A program made the translations under genes and the position numbers. The notes beneath the pieces were generated by a model. That model worked only from the letters and a program-made list of their open reading frames with translations, was not told the origin of the DNA and searched no databases. Below, piece after piece: positions 23,579 through 35,212 of a DNA stretch of 64,000 nucleotides; within the stretch, counting starts at the first letter, position 1, and each line of letters begins with the position of its first letter. Origin of the DNA: Notospermus geniculatus (lineage: Eukaryota; Nemertea; Pilidiophora; Heteronemertea; Lineidae); contig NMRB01000631.1 in NCBI GenBank assembly GCA_002633025.1, positions 208,050 through 272,049 on the forward strand, given 5' to 3'.

Positions 23579-23964
23579 TGCCCCAATCACACTGAGCTGG
23601 TTCTCAGTACGTTCTTGAAAATGTTGCCGAACGGACTCAAACTGCCTGCGAATGGAGTTGACGTAGTGGCAACTTTTTACAGTCTTTTTACGAACTTCAT
23701 GGACGGGAAGGGTGCTCCAGAACATCGATGCATTATTTGGCCAAGGGTTGCACGTTCTAGCCCGTTTTACGACTTTTTTAGGACGGAGCAGGGACCTTAT
23801 TCACAAAGCCCCCGTAACTTTAAGGATACGCAAATCCTTTGTCAGGCTGATAGTGAACAAGGTTGTCCGCAAAAGGACAATAGTTTGTGCACTCCCGTAA
23901 GTTACGGGAGCTTCGTAAATAAGGTCCCAGGACGTTTTGAGAACTACTTCAGTGTGACAAGCCC
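23579..23964. mobile_element. TTAA-flanked element B, right next to element A
   Basis: Left end TGCCCCAATCACACTGAGC; right end (reversed) GGGCTTGTCACACTGAAG. TTAA lies directly outside both ends (23575-23578 and 23965-23968), as in piggyBac-like insertions. About 200 bases of the interior match element A's left part. A second element is nested at 23791-23928. Confidence 0.75.
23791..23928. repeat. Nested MITE inside element B (GGGACCTTATT ends)
   Basis: GGGACCTTATTCACAAAGC at the left pairs with GCTTCGTAAATAAGGTCCC at the right, followed inward by CCCGTAACTT and its inverse. The sister copy reads ACGGGGCAGTACGTTTTGAG through this point without interruption, an empty-site comparison that proves insertion. 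Confidence 0.85.
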
Positions 23965-23968
23965 TTAA

Positions 23969-24075
23969 GGTAGGCAAACAGACCTGCCCCGAATCTCACG
24001 CCAACTGTGGGGTTTGAAACTGGGACCTCATGTCCGCTAGCCAGAAAGCCCACACTCGACCACCGCGGCTCCTCC
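23969..24075 (-). repeat. tRNA-derived SINE (minus strand)
   Basis: The minus strand carries an A-box-like TGGTCGAGTGTGGG (24049-24062) and a B-box-like GGTCCCAGTTTCAAACC (24010-24027), spaced as in a tRNA promoter. The arms do not close into a complete tRNA cloverleaf, so a SINE head is more likely than a tRNA gene. Confidence 0.55.
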
Positions 24076-24743
24076 CCTACTAACGAAGCCTTTGCAGAAA
24101 CTTGGGTCCCCAACAGCCACCAGACAAATTTCATCGAGTAGTTCAATATGCGCGGTGTCGGGTGTATCAAGCTGAAGACGCAATGGGCCATCGAGATTCA
24201 TTAATTAGGTTTGCTCGAAATCAACACCCTGGTTATTTGGAAATCCCTCTAACAGCGCCGACGGCATCCCTTTAATAGATATTGAGATATATTGCGGAGA
24301 CGCACATTGGCTCGAAGGCCAAGATTAATGGTAACGCGAAAATGGTTTGAATGGCCGAAATCCATTACTAGACCGTTACCATTGATTACGGTGAATATCC
24401 ATTTTGCTACTTATATCTCTTTGATTTTTATTGATTTGACGTGGGACATTCCAGCAGTAGCTAGTGAGAGGAGTCACTCGGGCGTAGCTTTCAGAAGGTG
24501 TTAGCTTTTATAAATACTCACTCGAGTGTACATCTTAAATAACGCAGAAGAAAATTATCAGTGTTCCAGAACAGTAATGACAGTAAGTTATTGGTTAACG
24601 GTTAGGAGAGACAGAAGGGAAAGCATTCCTGTACAAAAATTTGAAATCAATGAGGCATACATTGTAGGAGCAAGAGACGTTTATGATGAAAGTTATGAGA
24701 TCCCTTCAAAATGTAGCTGGAGGGGCAGGTTACGCTCACAGTA
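24076..24743. other. Non-coding; one short inverted repeat
   Basis: ATTAATGGTAACG and CGTTACCATTGATTA form an inverted pair between 24325 and 24395. Nothing else identified. Confidence 0.4.
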
Positions 24744-25053
24744 CACTGTAAAAAATCGTCCTGCACCGTGGGTCCAAACCCATAGATACAGGGAACTAAC
24801 ATGGGTACAGCAAACACACTCCGAGGAAGATGGACCGACTGTCAAAAATTTCCCCTGGCGATGGGTTCTCCTTGATTCTGCCTTGGGTCCTCCTGACCCA
24901 TGGCATTCATTATCATGAGTACAATCAGCGAAGACCATGGGTACTTTGTACCCAGATGCATATATGAACACGTGGGAAATGGGCTTAAAATTTGGACAAG
25001 GAATTTATTTACCCATGTCCACGGGTAAAATGGACCGACTTGTTTTTATAGTG
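24744..25053. repeat. MITE with CACTGTAAAAA ends, second full copy
   Basis: Starts CACTGTAAAAA and ends TTTTTATAGTG, in the opposite orientation to 7656-7963. It shares GGACAAGGAATTTA and the ACCCATG-rich termini. No exact target duplication is visible, so it is older than, or trimmed relative to, the first copy. Confidence 0.75.
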
Positions 25054-27430
25054 TACCTCTCTCGTGATATTCTGGATTCTTTCTTCACTGCTGCAGCCAT
25101 TTTGTACTTGTTACAAGATCAAGACCGTGCTGTTCGACCTTGTCCAGTTCGTTTGTGTTTCAATTACATTGTGCATAGATTTGAATTCACGGCATTGTCC
25201 TGGTCCGAGAAAACAGTGAAAGAACTGTGAAAAGTACGCCACGCTTTGGTCAAGCAACCACTTCCTCCACCTATACAGAGTGTGCCCCAGTGGTCTACAT
25301 GACCGAGACTAGACAACCGTTAGTAACTACTCCACTCATCCCCCAGAGCCCGGATCAAAGGCGCTTCCATTGACGCCAAGTGTGGCGATGGCAGCTTTCC
25401 TACTAACAGACAATGGACTGCTGCCACCCAGCGTTCTTCAGTTTAATGGACAAAGGAAGATCCTTTTTGCGAAGCTGATGTTTTACGTAGAGGAAAGCGC
25501 CAGTTGTGACAGCTAGTTGTGCCAAGTGACTGTAATGGTACGCCGGTAAAATGGGAAGTTTGTAACCTTGAATGCTACATTGGAGGATGGCTTTATCCAG
25601 CTAAAACAAATAGTCCAATATCTGAAGTGACACCCTTCTAAACAAGTTCCAGCAATTGCCAGTTTATCTGTCAGGGAACAAGCAACGTGAGTTAGGAAAA
25701 CTCTCCGAGATGGTACTTATTCGATAGGTGGTGAAGAAGGAGTTACCGATAAAATCTGAGTTTTGGGGATCGGCCAACTTGGATGATGTTTGGATTAGAT
25801 TTGCTTCATCTGTAGACATCAGTGGCGACCACCCACATGTACCGTCACCCTTAATGACAAAAGACCATCATGAATATGAGCGAGAGCGGAAAAGAGAGGA
25901 AATCTGCTGTCACTGGACACGCAAACACTCTCAGGGCTACTGCCGGTGAATCAACAATGGTGTCGCCTTCATTTAACATAAATAACGATTCGCAGGTCGT
26001 ACTGTGAATGATGTGATGAGCTGGAGTCTCCGTGATTTCCGACTTCAGGTGTCGGCCAGCGTCAGGCAGGATCACACCGAGAAAACGTATCTGCTGGTGG
26101 TTTGCGACCAATAGATAACTACGCTGTACATTTTGTCTCCTCGCTAGGTGTGGATGAACGTTTCCTGATAGGTTTCAAATCATGTTCGTCCTTTTCAGGA
26201 CGCCCTTAGGTAGTGTGGCGTAGGCGATCCATTTGTTTTTCTGGTGCAGGCACAGATTGAGAGAGGGATGTTCATAGTGTTCATAAAAGAGCCATACATT
26301 ATGCACTACCGGTAGTGCATAATTTTAATTCGTCGTCGGGTACAGTGGGTACATATTTTCATATTTGTTCATGGAGTGGTCCAGGCATTCCTTATGTTCT
26401 CCCTAAAACGTTATCGAGTGAGCCATGTGAAAATAACAGCTAGATAATGCTTTCGTAGTGCATTGCAACGCATGTTTTGACTGTGCATACACTTGTTCTT
26501 GGTTATTCCGGGCGTTTTGTCGGTGCAGTCGGCTGACGCTGATATATTGGATGTACTGTACATGTACGTGCATGTGTGAATAAAGTCTATTAGGCTGCTG
26601 TTACATAGAAATGAATTGCTCACTTCTCATTTCTCACGCCTCGTTTTCCATTCAAAATCAAAATCAGAAAATGAACACCTATGTGAACAGTAGTTTAAAT
26701 GGAGATTAAGATAGCAATGTTCATTATACAGGTTATGTATGACTCGTGCCAAGTCACAGATGACGAGAGAGAAATGAGCTCCAGTGCACTTCAGTTTTGT
26801 ACACGGCACTCCATTGTATTTGTACAGGAAAGTAAACGGAAGTAAATAAAGGTTGGCATTTACTACTTATTATTAGGCCCCTAATGTATTATTTCCCATT
26901 TTTTTGTTTGCACGATTGCGTTGGTGACAGTTACCTGGGCATGCATATCGAAGATACCCCTTTAATGCTCCATGGGATCTTTTGGAATGATGTGAGCGAA
27001 ATTGAGAATAATGTAGAAGGCAAGCGGATGAAATAAGCCATGGTTTGATTAGGAAGTTCTCTGAAGAGCAAATGCATGAATGATTTAATATACGGTAGCT
27101 GACAAATGTTGACCCCCTTCTCAGAGAAACAATGCCGAGTGATGGTTCAATCATTGGAAATGTCTGAGTCGTTGCACGGGTGACTACTGCAATGGGATCC
27201 TAACTATGATAGAGGGCAGCACGTAGTAATCAGGTCCTATACAATGGATGCCTTTTGTGTGGGAAATTGTTCAACACCAGAATGTCCCTTTCAATTCAAT
27301 AGTTTTAACCACTAGTGACACCTATAATTGAGGCAGTGGGTTAGGATCCTCATTGTTGGAAACGACAGATGATTATTCCCTAAATTATCGTATTCTGGAT
27401 GTCCTACTCTGGAAGCCTACCAAACAACAT
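25054..27430. other. Non-coding; one perfect palindrome
   Basis: No recognisable gene. A perfect 26-base palindrome (half-site ATTATGCACTACC) lies at 26298-26323. Confidence 0.4.
26298..26323. repeat. Perfect 26-bp palindrome
   Basis: ATTATGCACTACC is followed directly by its exact reverse complement with no spacer. Confidence 0.95.
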
Positions 27431-27533
27431 CATTGCATTTTTTGACATAAAAGGAAACGTCGTCTCCAAACTTCGCAAATTTTTGACCCCAACCGGGCCC
27501 TTCCTCAAGCACTTTCTAGTAGAGATCCCAGAA
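27431..27533 (-). repeat. Hammerhead-like repeat family, copy B (minus)
   Basis: Inverted relative to the copy at 27550, so the two form a fold-back pair about 16 bases apart. On the minus strand the core reads TTGAGGA, a mismatched stem and TCAAAA in place of GAAA, so it is degraded. Confidence 0.7.
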
Positions 27534-27549
27534 GTGAATGAGTGGATCG

Positions 27550-27690
27550 TCTGGGATCTCTACTAGAAAGTGCCAGAGGAAGGCCCCGGTTGGGGTCAAA
27601 AATTTGCGAAATTTGGAGACAACGTTTCCTTTTATATCATTTTGTGTGTCGTTCTCTGTGTTCTATATTGGATATTGCATTTTTTGAGAA
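27550..27690 (+). repeat. Hammerhead-like repeat family, copy C (plus)
   Basis: Contains TCTCTACTAGAAAGTGCC, then GAGGAAGGCCCCGGTTGGGG, and downstream TTGTGTGTCGTTCTCTGTG, also present in the 45.8-kb copy. The core is altered (CAGAGGA, and AAAA for GAAA). The stem stays pairable because GGCCCC opposes GGGGTC through one G-T wobble. Confidence 0.7.
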
Positions 27691-28049
27691 GTTAATCGGG
27701 GATGGATGTATTTCCATGCTAAATTTTCATGTTCTGAATGCTTATACATTGTATATTGTACCATCTTCCATAACACAACCGGCAATACTCTCAGTCAATC
27801 TGTAGTCAGTTGGCAACGCAGCCATTGGCTCCAATTAACGAAACCATAAATATAGGAAATAATGAATAAGCGATAATAAGTTGGTTATGTGGCTGAGGTA
27901 ATCAGCAGAAGACGCTAACTGAAGCTGATGGCTTTGGCTCTAACTGGGGAGATAGGGTTTTCAAGTAACAAAATCTGATTACCGATTTGGGGAAATAATA
28001 AAGGTACCTACATGTATTTGGGACGTCGCCAGGAATATTTTGACAATGT

Positions 28050-28620
28050 AAGTCTGTCAGTGGCCAATGGGAAGCTGATAGAGGTCATGGATGGAAAGAT
28101 GTGTACAATGTACTGAACTTAAAAAATGTGATAGCGGTTAATGATGAAAGGATGGAAAGATGTACTCTAAACTCTCACTACCTGTCCTATTCCTGAACTC
28201 GGAAAAAATGATCAAAATCCTATATTGAAGATATCGCACGCCATCATTCTTTGCCAGGCTCGGGAGTGGGACAAGTAAGTGAACAGGACATTACTGTGTC
28301 GGACTGTCCCCCTCACCCCACCCCATTATCTTCAACTTAGGATTTAGTCATTTTGTTCCGAGTTCAGGAATGGGACAAGTATAAGTGGGATTTTACTTTT
28401 AGAGTGTATTAAAACAATATGATAGAACTAGGTCAAGGATGGAAAGATGTGTATTGCTTTTAAAAACAATATAATAGAGGTCAAGGGCAGAATAAATTGA
28501 TGTAAATTACACTTAGAAAAATTACACGGGTGAAAAATGGGAGAGAAATGTGTATTGGTGATGCAGATCAAGGACTGAAAAAAAACAAAGGATAGAAAGA
28601 TGTGCGATAAACTTGTGGTG
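28050..28620. repeat. Diverged GATGGAAAGATGTG repeats
   Basis: GATGGAAAGATGTGTA or close variants recur near 28090, 28150, 28437 and 28589 in AT-rich sequence. The MITE at 28163-28408 interrupts the series. Confidence 0.5.
28163..28408. repeat. MITE with TACTCTAAACT ends, copy 1
   Basis: Arms of about 70 bases are inverted copies, running from TACTCTAAACTC through TGAACTCGGAAAAAATGA on the left, with the matching inverse on the right ending AGAGTGTA. A second copy in the same orientation is at 37635-37861. Confidence 0.8.
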
Positions 28621-29025
28621 CGGTAAAAAATGTGGTTAATTTCCATCAGTATTTCTAAGGCATGACTGGAACAGGTCTGAATTTCAAACAAATTTTTACA
28701 CGGTCACTTTATTGACCTGAATACATATGAAACCCTTTAGACGGTCGTTCATCAAAAGACCATAACTACCACTCAAAAGCAAATGCTTAGCGTGATCTCT
28801 AGAGTGAGTCATTTTGTCCAGATGGTTCTCCTTGATATGGAATCGGTGATGGAAACCTCACAGCACGAATTATCGTCATGAGCTATCTCAAGCATCAATG
28901 ATTAAAGTATCAAATAATAAGTGACGTTTGGCCGAGATAGCCAACGAGAAAAAATCTAACGTTAGATATCGATCACTCAGGTAATCTAATCTTGAAAGTG
29001 ATTTGATGGGAACATGAGTGTGGCC

Positions 29026-29100
29026 TGGTAGCTAGAGTGGTGAGCGCCCGACTTCTTCTTCAGATGCGTTTGTGGATTCGACTCCCGATGCCAGTGACTC
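29026..29100 (+). repeat. tRNA-like SINE head (plus strand)
   Basis: TGGTAGCTAGAGTGGTGAGC resembles an A box (29026 onward), and GTGGATTCGACTCCC (29072-29086) a B box, at normal spacing. There is no closed acceptor stem. Probably a tRNA-derived SINE fragment. Confidence 0.5.
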
Positions 29101-29712
29101 CTTGAAAACATTATTCAAAACGCAATACAGATTTTCCCCATGTCCCATTGTTTCATGTAACAGATCTTTGTCTCAATCCATCAAGAAAGCTTAAGACTGA
29201 AAAAAAGAAATAAAATGAAAAGAAGTAACAACCAAGCTTTTTATATTCATATTGTAGGTCCAGCTTAGCGCCATCGACTTGCCCTGAAATCATTTCGGCT
29301 TCATCGTTATCAACGTCCAAAGGTTTTTGCAGTGGCTAACAAAGCATATTTTAGTCTTACACTCTTGAATGTATTGTTCATTTTTCTATTTGATCGAGGA
29401 GAGCAGAGCAACAAGTTGAGCATATGGCGTTGGAAGACCTCACAACATATGCCGAATTCAATATACTGTTCTCTTCGTTTTCGTATTCTTAAGATTCTTT
29501 ACTTTATTTGACTGTTATTCCTTGTATTGTTCTCGACTTATATCCTCAAATTCTTTAGTTTGATGTATTGTTATCTTCGTAGTGTAATCTATATTCTTAA
29601 ATTCTTTAATTCAATGTATTTATTGTTCGTATTGTACTCTTCTTGTTGTACTCTTTTGTTCTTTAGTTCTATAATTCAATGTACTGTTCGATTCTTTTGT
29701 ATACTCTACTTA
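29101..29712. repeat. Non-coding, then AT/TC-rich diverged tandem repeats
   Basis: From about 29461, phrases such as TTCTTTAGTT, AATTCTTTAA and TCAATGTA recur roughly every 55-60 bases to 29712. The plus-strand frame here is a by-product of the repeat. Confidence 0.5.
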
Positions 29713-29827
29713 GGGGGGTCATAATTATTCATAAAGGGTGTTTAAGACGAAAATGCACACACTTCCACCATGCATTTGACGAAGTTACACGCGTCTAAAT
29801 CTTAAACACCCTTTATGAATTTGGCCC
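29713..29827. repeat. MITE with ATTCATAAAGGGTGTTTAAG arms
   Basis: ATTCATAAAGGGTGTTTAAG at the left is inverted at the right, which ends ATTTGGCCC. The ACACGCGTCTAA core is shared with 15673-15808. It lies 11 bases from the next element. Confidence 0.75.
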
Positions 29828-29838
29828 ATAATCTTTAA

Positions 29839-29980
29839 GGGCCGTATGCACCAAACGATCTTGAACACAGGTTGAGCCACTAACTTTTCCATTGTCACAT
29901 CATGCCCTGGCAAACCTGAAAAATTGAAAAGTTGTGGCTCAACCTGAGTTCAAGATCATCTTCGTTTAGTGCCTACGGCA
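29839..29980. repeat. MITE with GGGCCGTATGCACCA ends, copy 1
   Basis: GGGCCGTATGCACCAAACGA opens the element; the inverted right arm (GTTTAGTGCCTACGGC) is partly decayed. TCACATCATGCCCTGGCA lies in the loop. A fresher copy is at 60939-61077. Confidence 0.75.
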
Positions 29981-31456
29981 CAAATGTTTAGTACTGTTCT
30001 CATATTAAATTCTATCAATCAATCAAGGACCAAGCCAAGGAATAGACCTTTCCTTGTACGAGGCAGACCAAAGCACAAAACTGAGGGGAGATATTGGATG
30101 GATAATACCTTCAGAATGCTGTTCGTCACTTCGTCGTCTACAATACGCCGCCCCATTGATGCTAATCATGAAAGACAAATTACTTGATGAGAGAATATTT
30201 GCGGTCTCGTGAATTAGCATTCCGGGTTTCACCAAACGATAATGAAAGCGGACATCAACCAATCATATCATGACCATGGACCAATCATATTACTGAGGGA
30301 ATCAGTTGTTTCGGTCAGACAGTACATACAAAGGTGTTGGCAGGTCGATATGAGGCCAGGCTGGTGATCGAGGCGTCAAGTGAACAGTGATGCCAATATG
30401 TTGCTCCTCTCCTAAAATCACGTTTTACACACATACTAAACGAATGAAATAAACGTTGCACTCGTCTATTCATAAATTTGTCCTGGGGCTGAAATTTGAA
30501 ATTTGTATATTTATGACTGATTTTTCTAACCTCCCTCTTTATGCATCTCCACAAGAAAGAATTCTTCAACAAATTATCTGGAACTCTGACATTGGTGAAG
30601 TTCAATATTTGGGGCAAAACACTGGAATTTCTTCATTTCAAAGTCAATCCCGAACTAACACAGGCAAAGGGTAAGTAAAAGATAAATGGTTCACCCAGAA
30701 ATCGTCATTTGCCTGCTCGATGAATTTACCCAACAAAATTAGCCTTTCTTGTGGTAGGTCAATGCCCCAGGCTCTGTTGTACACTTTAGTACACATTTCC
30801 TTAAGTATGGCCCCTGCTGTTCACTTAAGTATACCTAAGTTGTCGGTCCCCTCCCCCGACTTGCTCGCAAATGACAATTGCAAGTCCGCAATTGAATCGC
30901 GTGGACGGAAATCAGCAGGCGGATGATACCCAGCCTACTATACTCTACTGTAACTGAATATCAGGGTGGGGAAATGCACCACTTTCCCGTAGCAGCCGTC
31001 ACTATACGGTAATAAACGGGAACGATTACCTAGCCAACCGAGAAATCGAATCGCGAAGCGTGTGATTTATACATGCATTGAGTATAGAAACGAAGGGTTC
31101 AACCTGCGAGAGTTCATCGAGGCATCATCACTTTATCAAATAAACAATGAGATAATTGCGTCGTTCCAGTGAATGCGATATAGTTTACTATCTTTCATAT
31201 CTCGTATCAGTCAAATTAACTTCGGCGAAAGGGAAATAAATGTTGCTTGACTCGACGGACTTAGTGACCCCAAGATACAGATCAATTTGCATTGGCCACA
31301 AATCTTCTTAACGACTTCAAGCTTGAAAATTGAAGTCAGGTGTGAAAGCAATGGTCGTCCGAGGAGTGCAAACCCAACTCATCATGGTTATAGTAGTTTG
31401 CTATTGTAAGGTTATACAATATGTATGGTCTTGGTCTCTATAGCTGTATATTATAT
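29981..31456. other. Non-coding, nothing identified
   Basis: A lone relative of the downstream 26-bp unit occurs at 31313-31341. No recognisable gene. Confidence 0.4.
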
Positions 31457-31771
31457 GATTCAAGCTTGAAGATTGAAGTCTGGATTCAAGTTTGAAGATT
31501 GAAGTCTGGATTCAAGTTTGAAGATTTTTGAAGTCTGGATACAAGCTTGAAGATTGAAGTCAGGATTCAAGCGTGAAGATTGAAGTCTGGATTCAAGCTT
31601 AAAGATTGAAGCCTGGATTCAAGTTTGAAGATTGGAGTCCGGATTCAAGCTTGAAGATTGAAGTCTGGATTCAAGCTTGAAGATTGAAGTCTGGATTCAA
31701 GCTTGAATATTTAAGTCTGGATTCAAGCTTGAAGGTTGAACTCTGGATTCAAGCTTGAAGATTGAAGTCTG
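31457..31771. repeat. 26-bp minisatellite, 12 units
   Basis: Twelve units of the type GATTCAAGCTTGAAGATTGA plus AGTCTG, with point differences; one unit is 29 bases long. Each unit contains the palindrome TTCAAGCTTGAA. Degenerate pieces continue to about 31850. Confidence 0.95.
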
Positions 31772-32392
31772 GATTCCAGATTTAAGAAAGGGTTATAGCT
31801 AGATGACTGAAGCTTGGGTTAAGCTTGAAGGCTCCAGGCTCAAACTTGAAGACTGTAAAAGATACGCTTCAGAGTTAAATGGAACTTCCCTTCGTGGACA
31901 TCTCCCTATCGAAGACACCCAAATTCTCCCCACCACAGGTCGTTTCCTGATCTTTGTAATTAGGACACCTCCAAATTAAAGACACCATTTGTCTATTCCA
32001 AAGACACACTTACTGGTAATAGAGCGGTTGCACTGTAATTACAGATATATTTAGGTATCTAGACGTGGTAATGACCGGATTCAACCAGGGCGTGCCCCCA
32101 TCCTTGGTAACAACTGGGCTATCATTCATCATTATCATTAACGTCTTAATTCCGATGTCGTTGTCACGATTGAATTCTTCCATATAAAGGAAGGGTGTGG
32201 TGGTATGATATCGGTATGGATGCGAGGTTAAGACAGATTCTCCATGTAACGCACCTGTTCCGACCGCTGAAGTGCGCTGGCGCACAGGTTGATCGTTGGT
32301 GTAGTGCCCGAGAGGCTGCGGTTTTGAATTTTTGCCAGATCGCTGATGTTTACACTCTCAACGGTTCTAAAAGGACCTAGTGTTGTGCTCAT
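31772..32392. other. Non-coding, nothing identified
   Basis: GACACC-type phrases recur loosely between 31900 and 32000. No gene. Confidence 0.4.
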
Positions 32393-33530
32393 GGTTGTTG
32401 TTGTTGTCAAAGACCAGCTTCATCGCAAACTGGGCACACCCACACCTGCTCAGCTCTCCACCCTAACAACCACCGCAACGTGTCCAGACTAATGGTACCG
32501 GATATTAGCTGGTTCATTCGTCTTCTGTCCTTTATTTTCATTCCTTCTTCCGTACAGAGCCTCTCTTCACTCCATTCTCTACCGCCCTTTCCAGCGACTC
32601 GCTCTCCTCCTCATCTGCGACGTCCTTCAGTGCAATGAGCACCTCCGACTCGCCCATCTGTAGAGCCCCTTCGATGGGACCTGTTCCGGCCAGGTGGTCC
32701 GCCCGCTCGTTGCCTTTTACCCCAGCATGGCCTGGGGTGAATACCCACACCAGTTTCTTCAGCTTGGTCCTTCTTAATGCCTCGACCCATGCTGGCTTGA
32801 ACCTCCCTGCCTCGATTCGTCTCAACACACTTTGGGAGACAGTCAGTATCAATGCACAGGTGTGGTTTGTAGACGTGATCCATTCAAGTGCAGCCGTAGC
32901 AGCGTCGATCTCCATCCTCAAGCTGGAGGTTGTAGCAGTGTAATACTGACTTTCCTCATGCACGATCTTGTCATTACACCGAGCTGAGAATCCCCAGCCC
33001 GAACGGCTACCTCGTTCCACTGAACCATCAATTGCAGATCGTGAGATCCCCAGGTCTCGAGTGTTCATAGATCAACCCCCGATTTCAGCATTTACGACTG
33101 ATGGATCCTTGTCCCGGCGCTCGCGTCCCAAGGTGATGACCACTTTGCTGAACTTGTCCATACCTTGGGGGACATCAACCCACTCTGGCCCTGTCTGTAC
33201 GTTCAACTCGCACACTCCACTGACGATATCCTCTGCCCTGGCAAGCCATGATCTTCCTCTCTTTATTCTGTTTCCTTTCACCTCACCAATTGCCTCATGC
33301 AGTGTGCTCATGGTTGCTCCTCGAGTATCCGGAAAGGTTTCTGGAGAGACACTACTAAAAATACTGGTTGATCGAGTTGACCAGCATCCGGATCACTGCT
33401 AGGCTGGACTGTGTCCATCATTTCCTTTAATTGGTTCATCAGCTTGATAAGTGGTCCCTTTTTGGCCCCTCTTTGGAAAGTTGCTCCATCTGTATCTCTG
33501 AGAACTCTAAACCCGCTGGTCATGGTATAG
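32393..33530 (-). mobile_element. 5'-truncated retrotransposon 3' end, copy 1
   Basis: A minus-strand segment that ends in a (CAA)n tail and is closely matched by 46430-47226 on the plus strand, including about 160 bases of 3' non-coding sequence. Encoding an RNase H domain and ending in a short repeated triplet fit a non-LTR (LINE) retrotransposon of a clade that carries RNase H. No reverse transcriptase is present. Upstream of the RNase H part, a 72-codon frame (33308-33523) and a 79-codon frame (33072-33311) overlap by four bases (ATGA) in different frames. I do not recognise either. Confidence 0.65.
32538..33068 (-). pseudogene. RNase H domain of a retrotransposon, defective
   Basis: The 176-codon frame matches a type I RNase H that would degrade the RNA strand of the element's RNA-DNA hybrid. 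Visible landmarks are IDGS (Asp14), RMEID (Glu53), TPGHAGVKGNERADHL with His114 and Asp124. The third catalytic Asp, normally in a TDSQS-like motif, is Val77 here (TVSQS). Compared with copy 2, this copy has lost one base near 33076 and gained one near 33030, so the reading frame is broken at the start of the domain and the listed ATG is probably not a native start. The end (…VKRGSVRKKE) is open to a stop at 32538. It is unlikely to be active. Confidence 0.75.
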
Positions 33531-35212
33531 GTCTACAGAATGCACTCGGAAGTCAACAACTGCGCCCTACATTGAACATCTTATCTTGTTTCTCTGCATA
33601 CACACCCAATCACATTAAAAGTTCAGTTTTGCATTTCTGCAAAGGTTTATTTGAAACAAATAGTTCATTAACCCTTTTAAATACTTAATGAACGTCAATT
33701 TATTTTTCCTATAAAAGCACGTTTCACTTAATTACCTGAGCATAAATCGGAGCACTCTGCCAATTCGAGGGAATAATTCACGACTTCAATATTTTTGTCT
33801 CTTAATGAAAAATAGAATGAACAATGTTCACAAACGAGATTTTGCTGCCATTAAAATTTCACGTGATCTACCCAGAATCTCATTTTCTGACAACGGCCCA
33901 TAAAAATTTATTGAGAAGTTGTGACTGCTTCTAGTGAGCGATCTCGTAAAATGTTAACTGCAAGAAGAGCAACTCACAATGTGTTGAACAGCACTTCAGA
34001 GGCTAACAATTAGTTCTCTTTTTAAGCATGACGTACCAGCACGTACTAGGTTAGTTTCAATGTAGCAAAGTTTCAGAGGGAATGTTTGAGTGTAGTTTTT
34101 TCCGTACATCTAATAAATTGATTTACCTCTCATTACAAAATTTTTACTACTAAACTGTGAACAAAGTCATCCAAATAAATATTGTATTATACTTCCCCGG
34201 GAAATGAAATTTCAATTATAGTGTAGACAGTAAACGTATGAAACTTTATATTTTATGAGAACATGATTAAAAATCAATGATGGTTCTTCAGATGGAAGAG
34301 TATTCCCCTTTCATAGACAATATACATGCATCCGTTCTTCCCACTGTACAGCAACACGCCAGACCATTCTAAATCTCATTAACGCAACCATGTGCAATTA
34401 CCGTCGCGATACAAAAAGTTGTCAATGACCAACCCCTGGGAATTTTAGTACCTCGGTGTCGCGTCACCTATCCGGGCTCGTCAGGTAATGATTACAGGTC
34501 CCTCGGATCTTGCCGTATACACACTGACGAAGTCCTTAACCAAGAAACGCAGCTTCGCTGGAGCAACATATGGATGCAACTCCCATCGTAATTAAAGTAC
34601 CAACACAGGATGCCCCCCCCCTCCCCTAAAAACCACAAGCATACTTCGACCAACCCTTCTTCCAAACCATCGGTATGAATCTTTCGGCCAAAAAAATATT
34701 ATGTTTCTTGTCCAGCAACTCAGCAGAAATTGATGCGAACATGCGATTTTTTTCAAATATTTCTTTCCAGTTGTCTTCATGGACCCAGTAGTTGCTCTAG
34801 AGCCAGTTTTTGAAGCGAAGTCAGAGGTCCTTGGGTAACTTTAACGGCTGACAGCAAATTCAGTATGATTACACGTAGGTGGGCCCTATCCGCCACGCGA
34901 ACGGCGGAATACGTAGGGAAAATGACGAAACTCGCCAGAACACATGCACGCATGCATGGGGCTATTGCCATAGTAGTCGTCGGTAACCGTGGATACAGTG
35001 GCCTAATAAAGAGTTCATGACCATGAAACCCTCGTCCACCAGTTTGTCAGTAAACCATATACCTCTATGTAACCTCGGCCTTAGGACCTCCACTTCGCTT
35101 TTATAGGCCTATACAAAATAGGGTCTGGGGATTGAATCACTGGACCGAATCAGGATATATTGGTGACTGTCTTCTTTTGTCTAGGAAGACTGAATGCACT
35201 GCTATCAGCAGG
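33531..35212. other. Non-coding, nothing identified
   Basis: AT-rich. Includes a C-run near 34613. No recognisable gene or repeat. Confidence 0.4.

Noticed and set aside
24526-24918. 130-codon plus-strand open frame
   Set aside because: Its second half is the CACTGTAAAAA MITE; chance frame.
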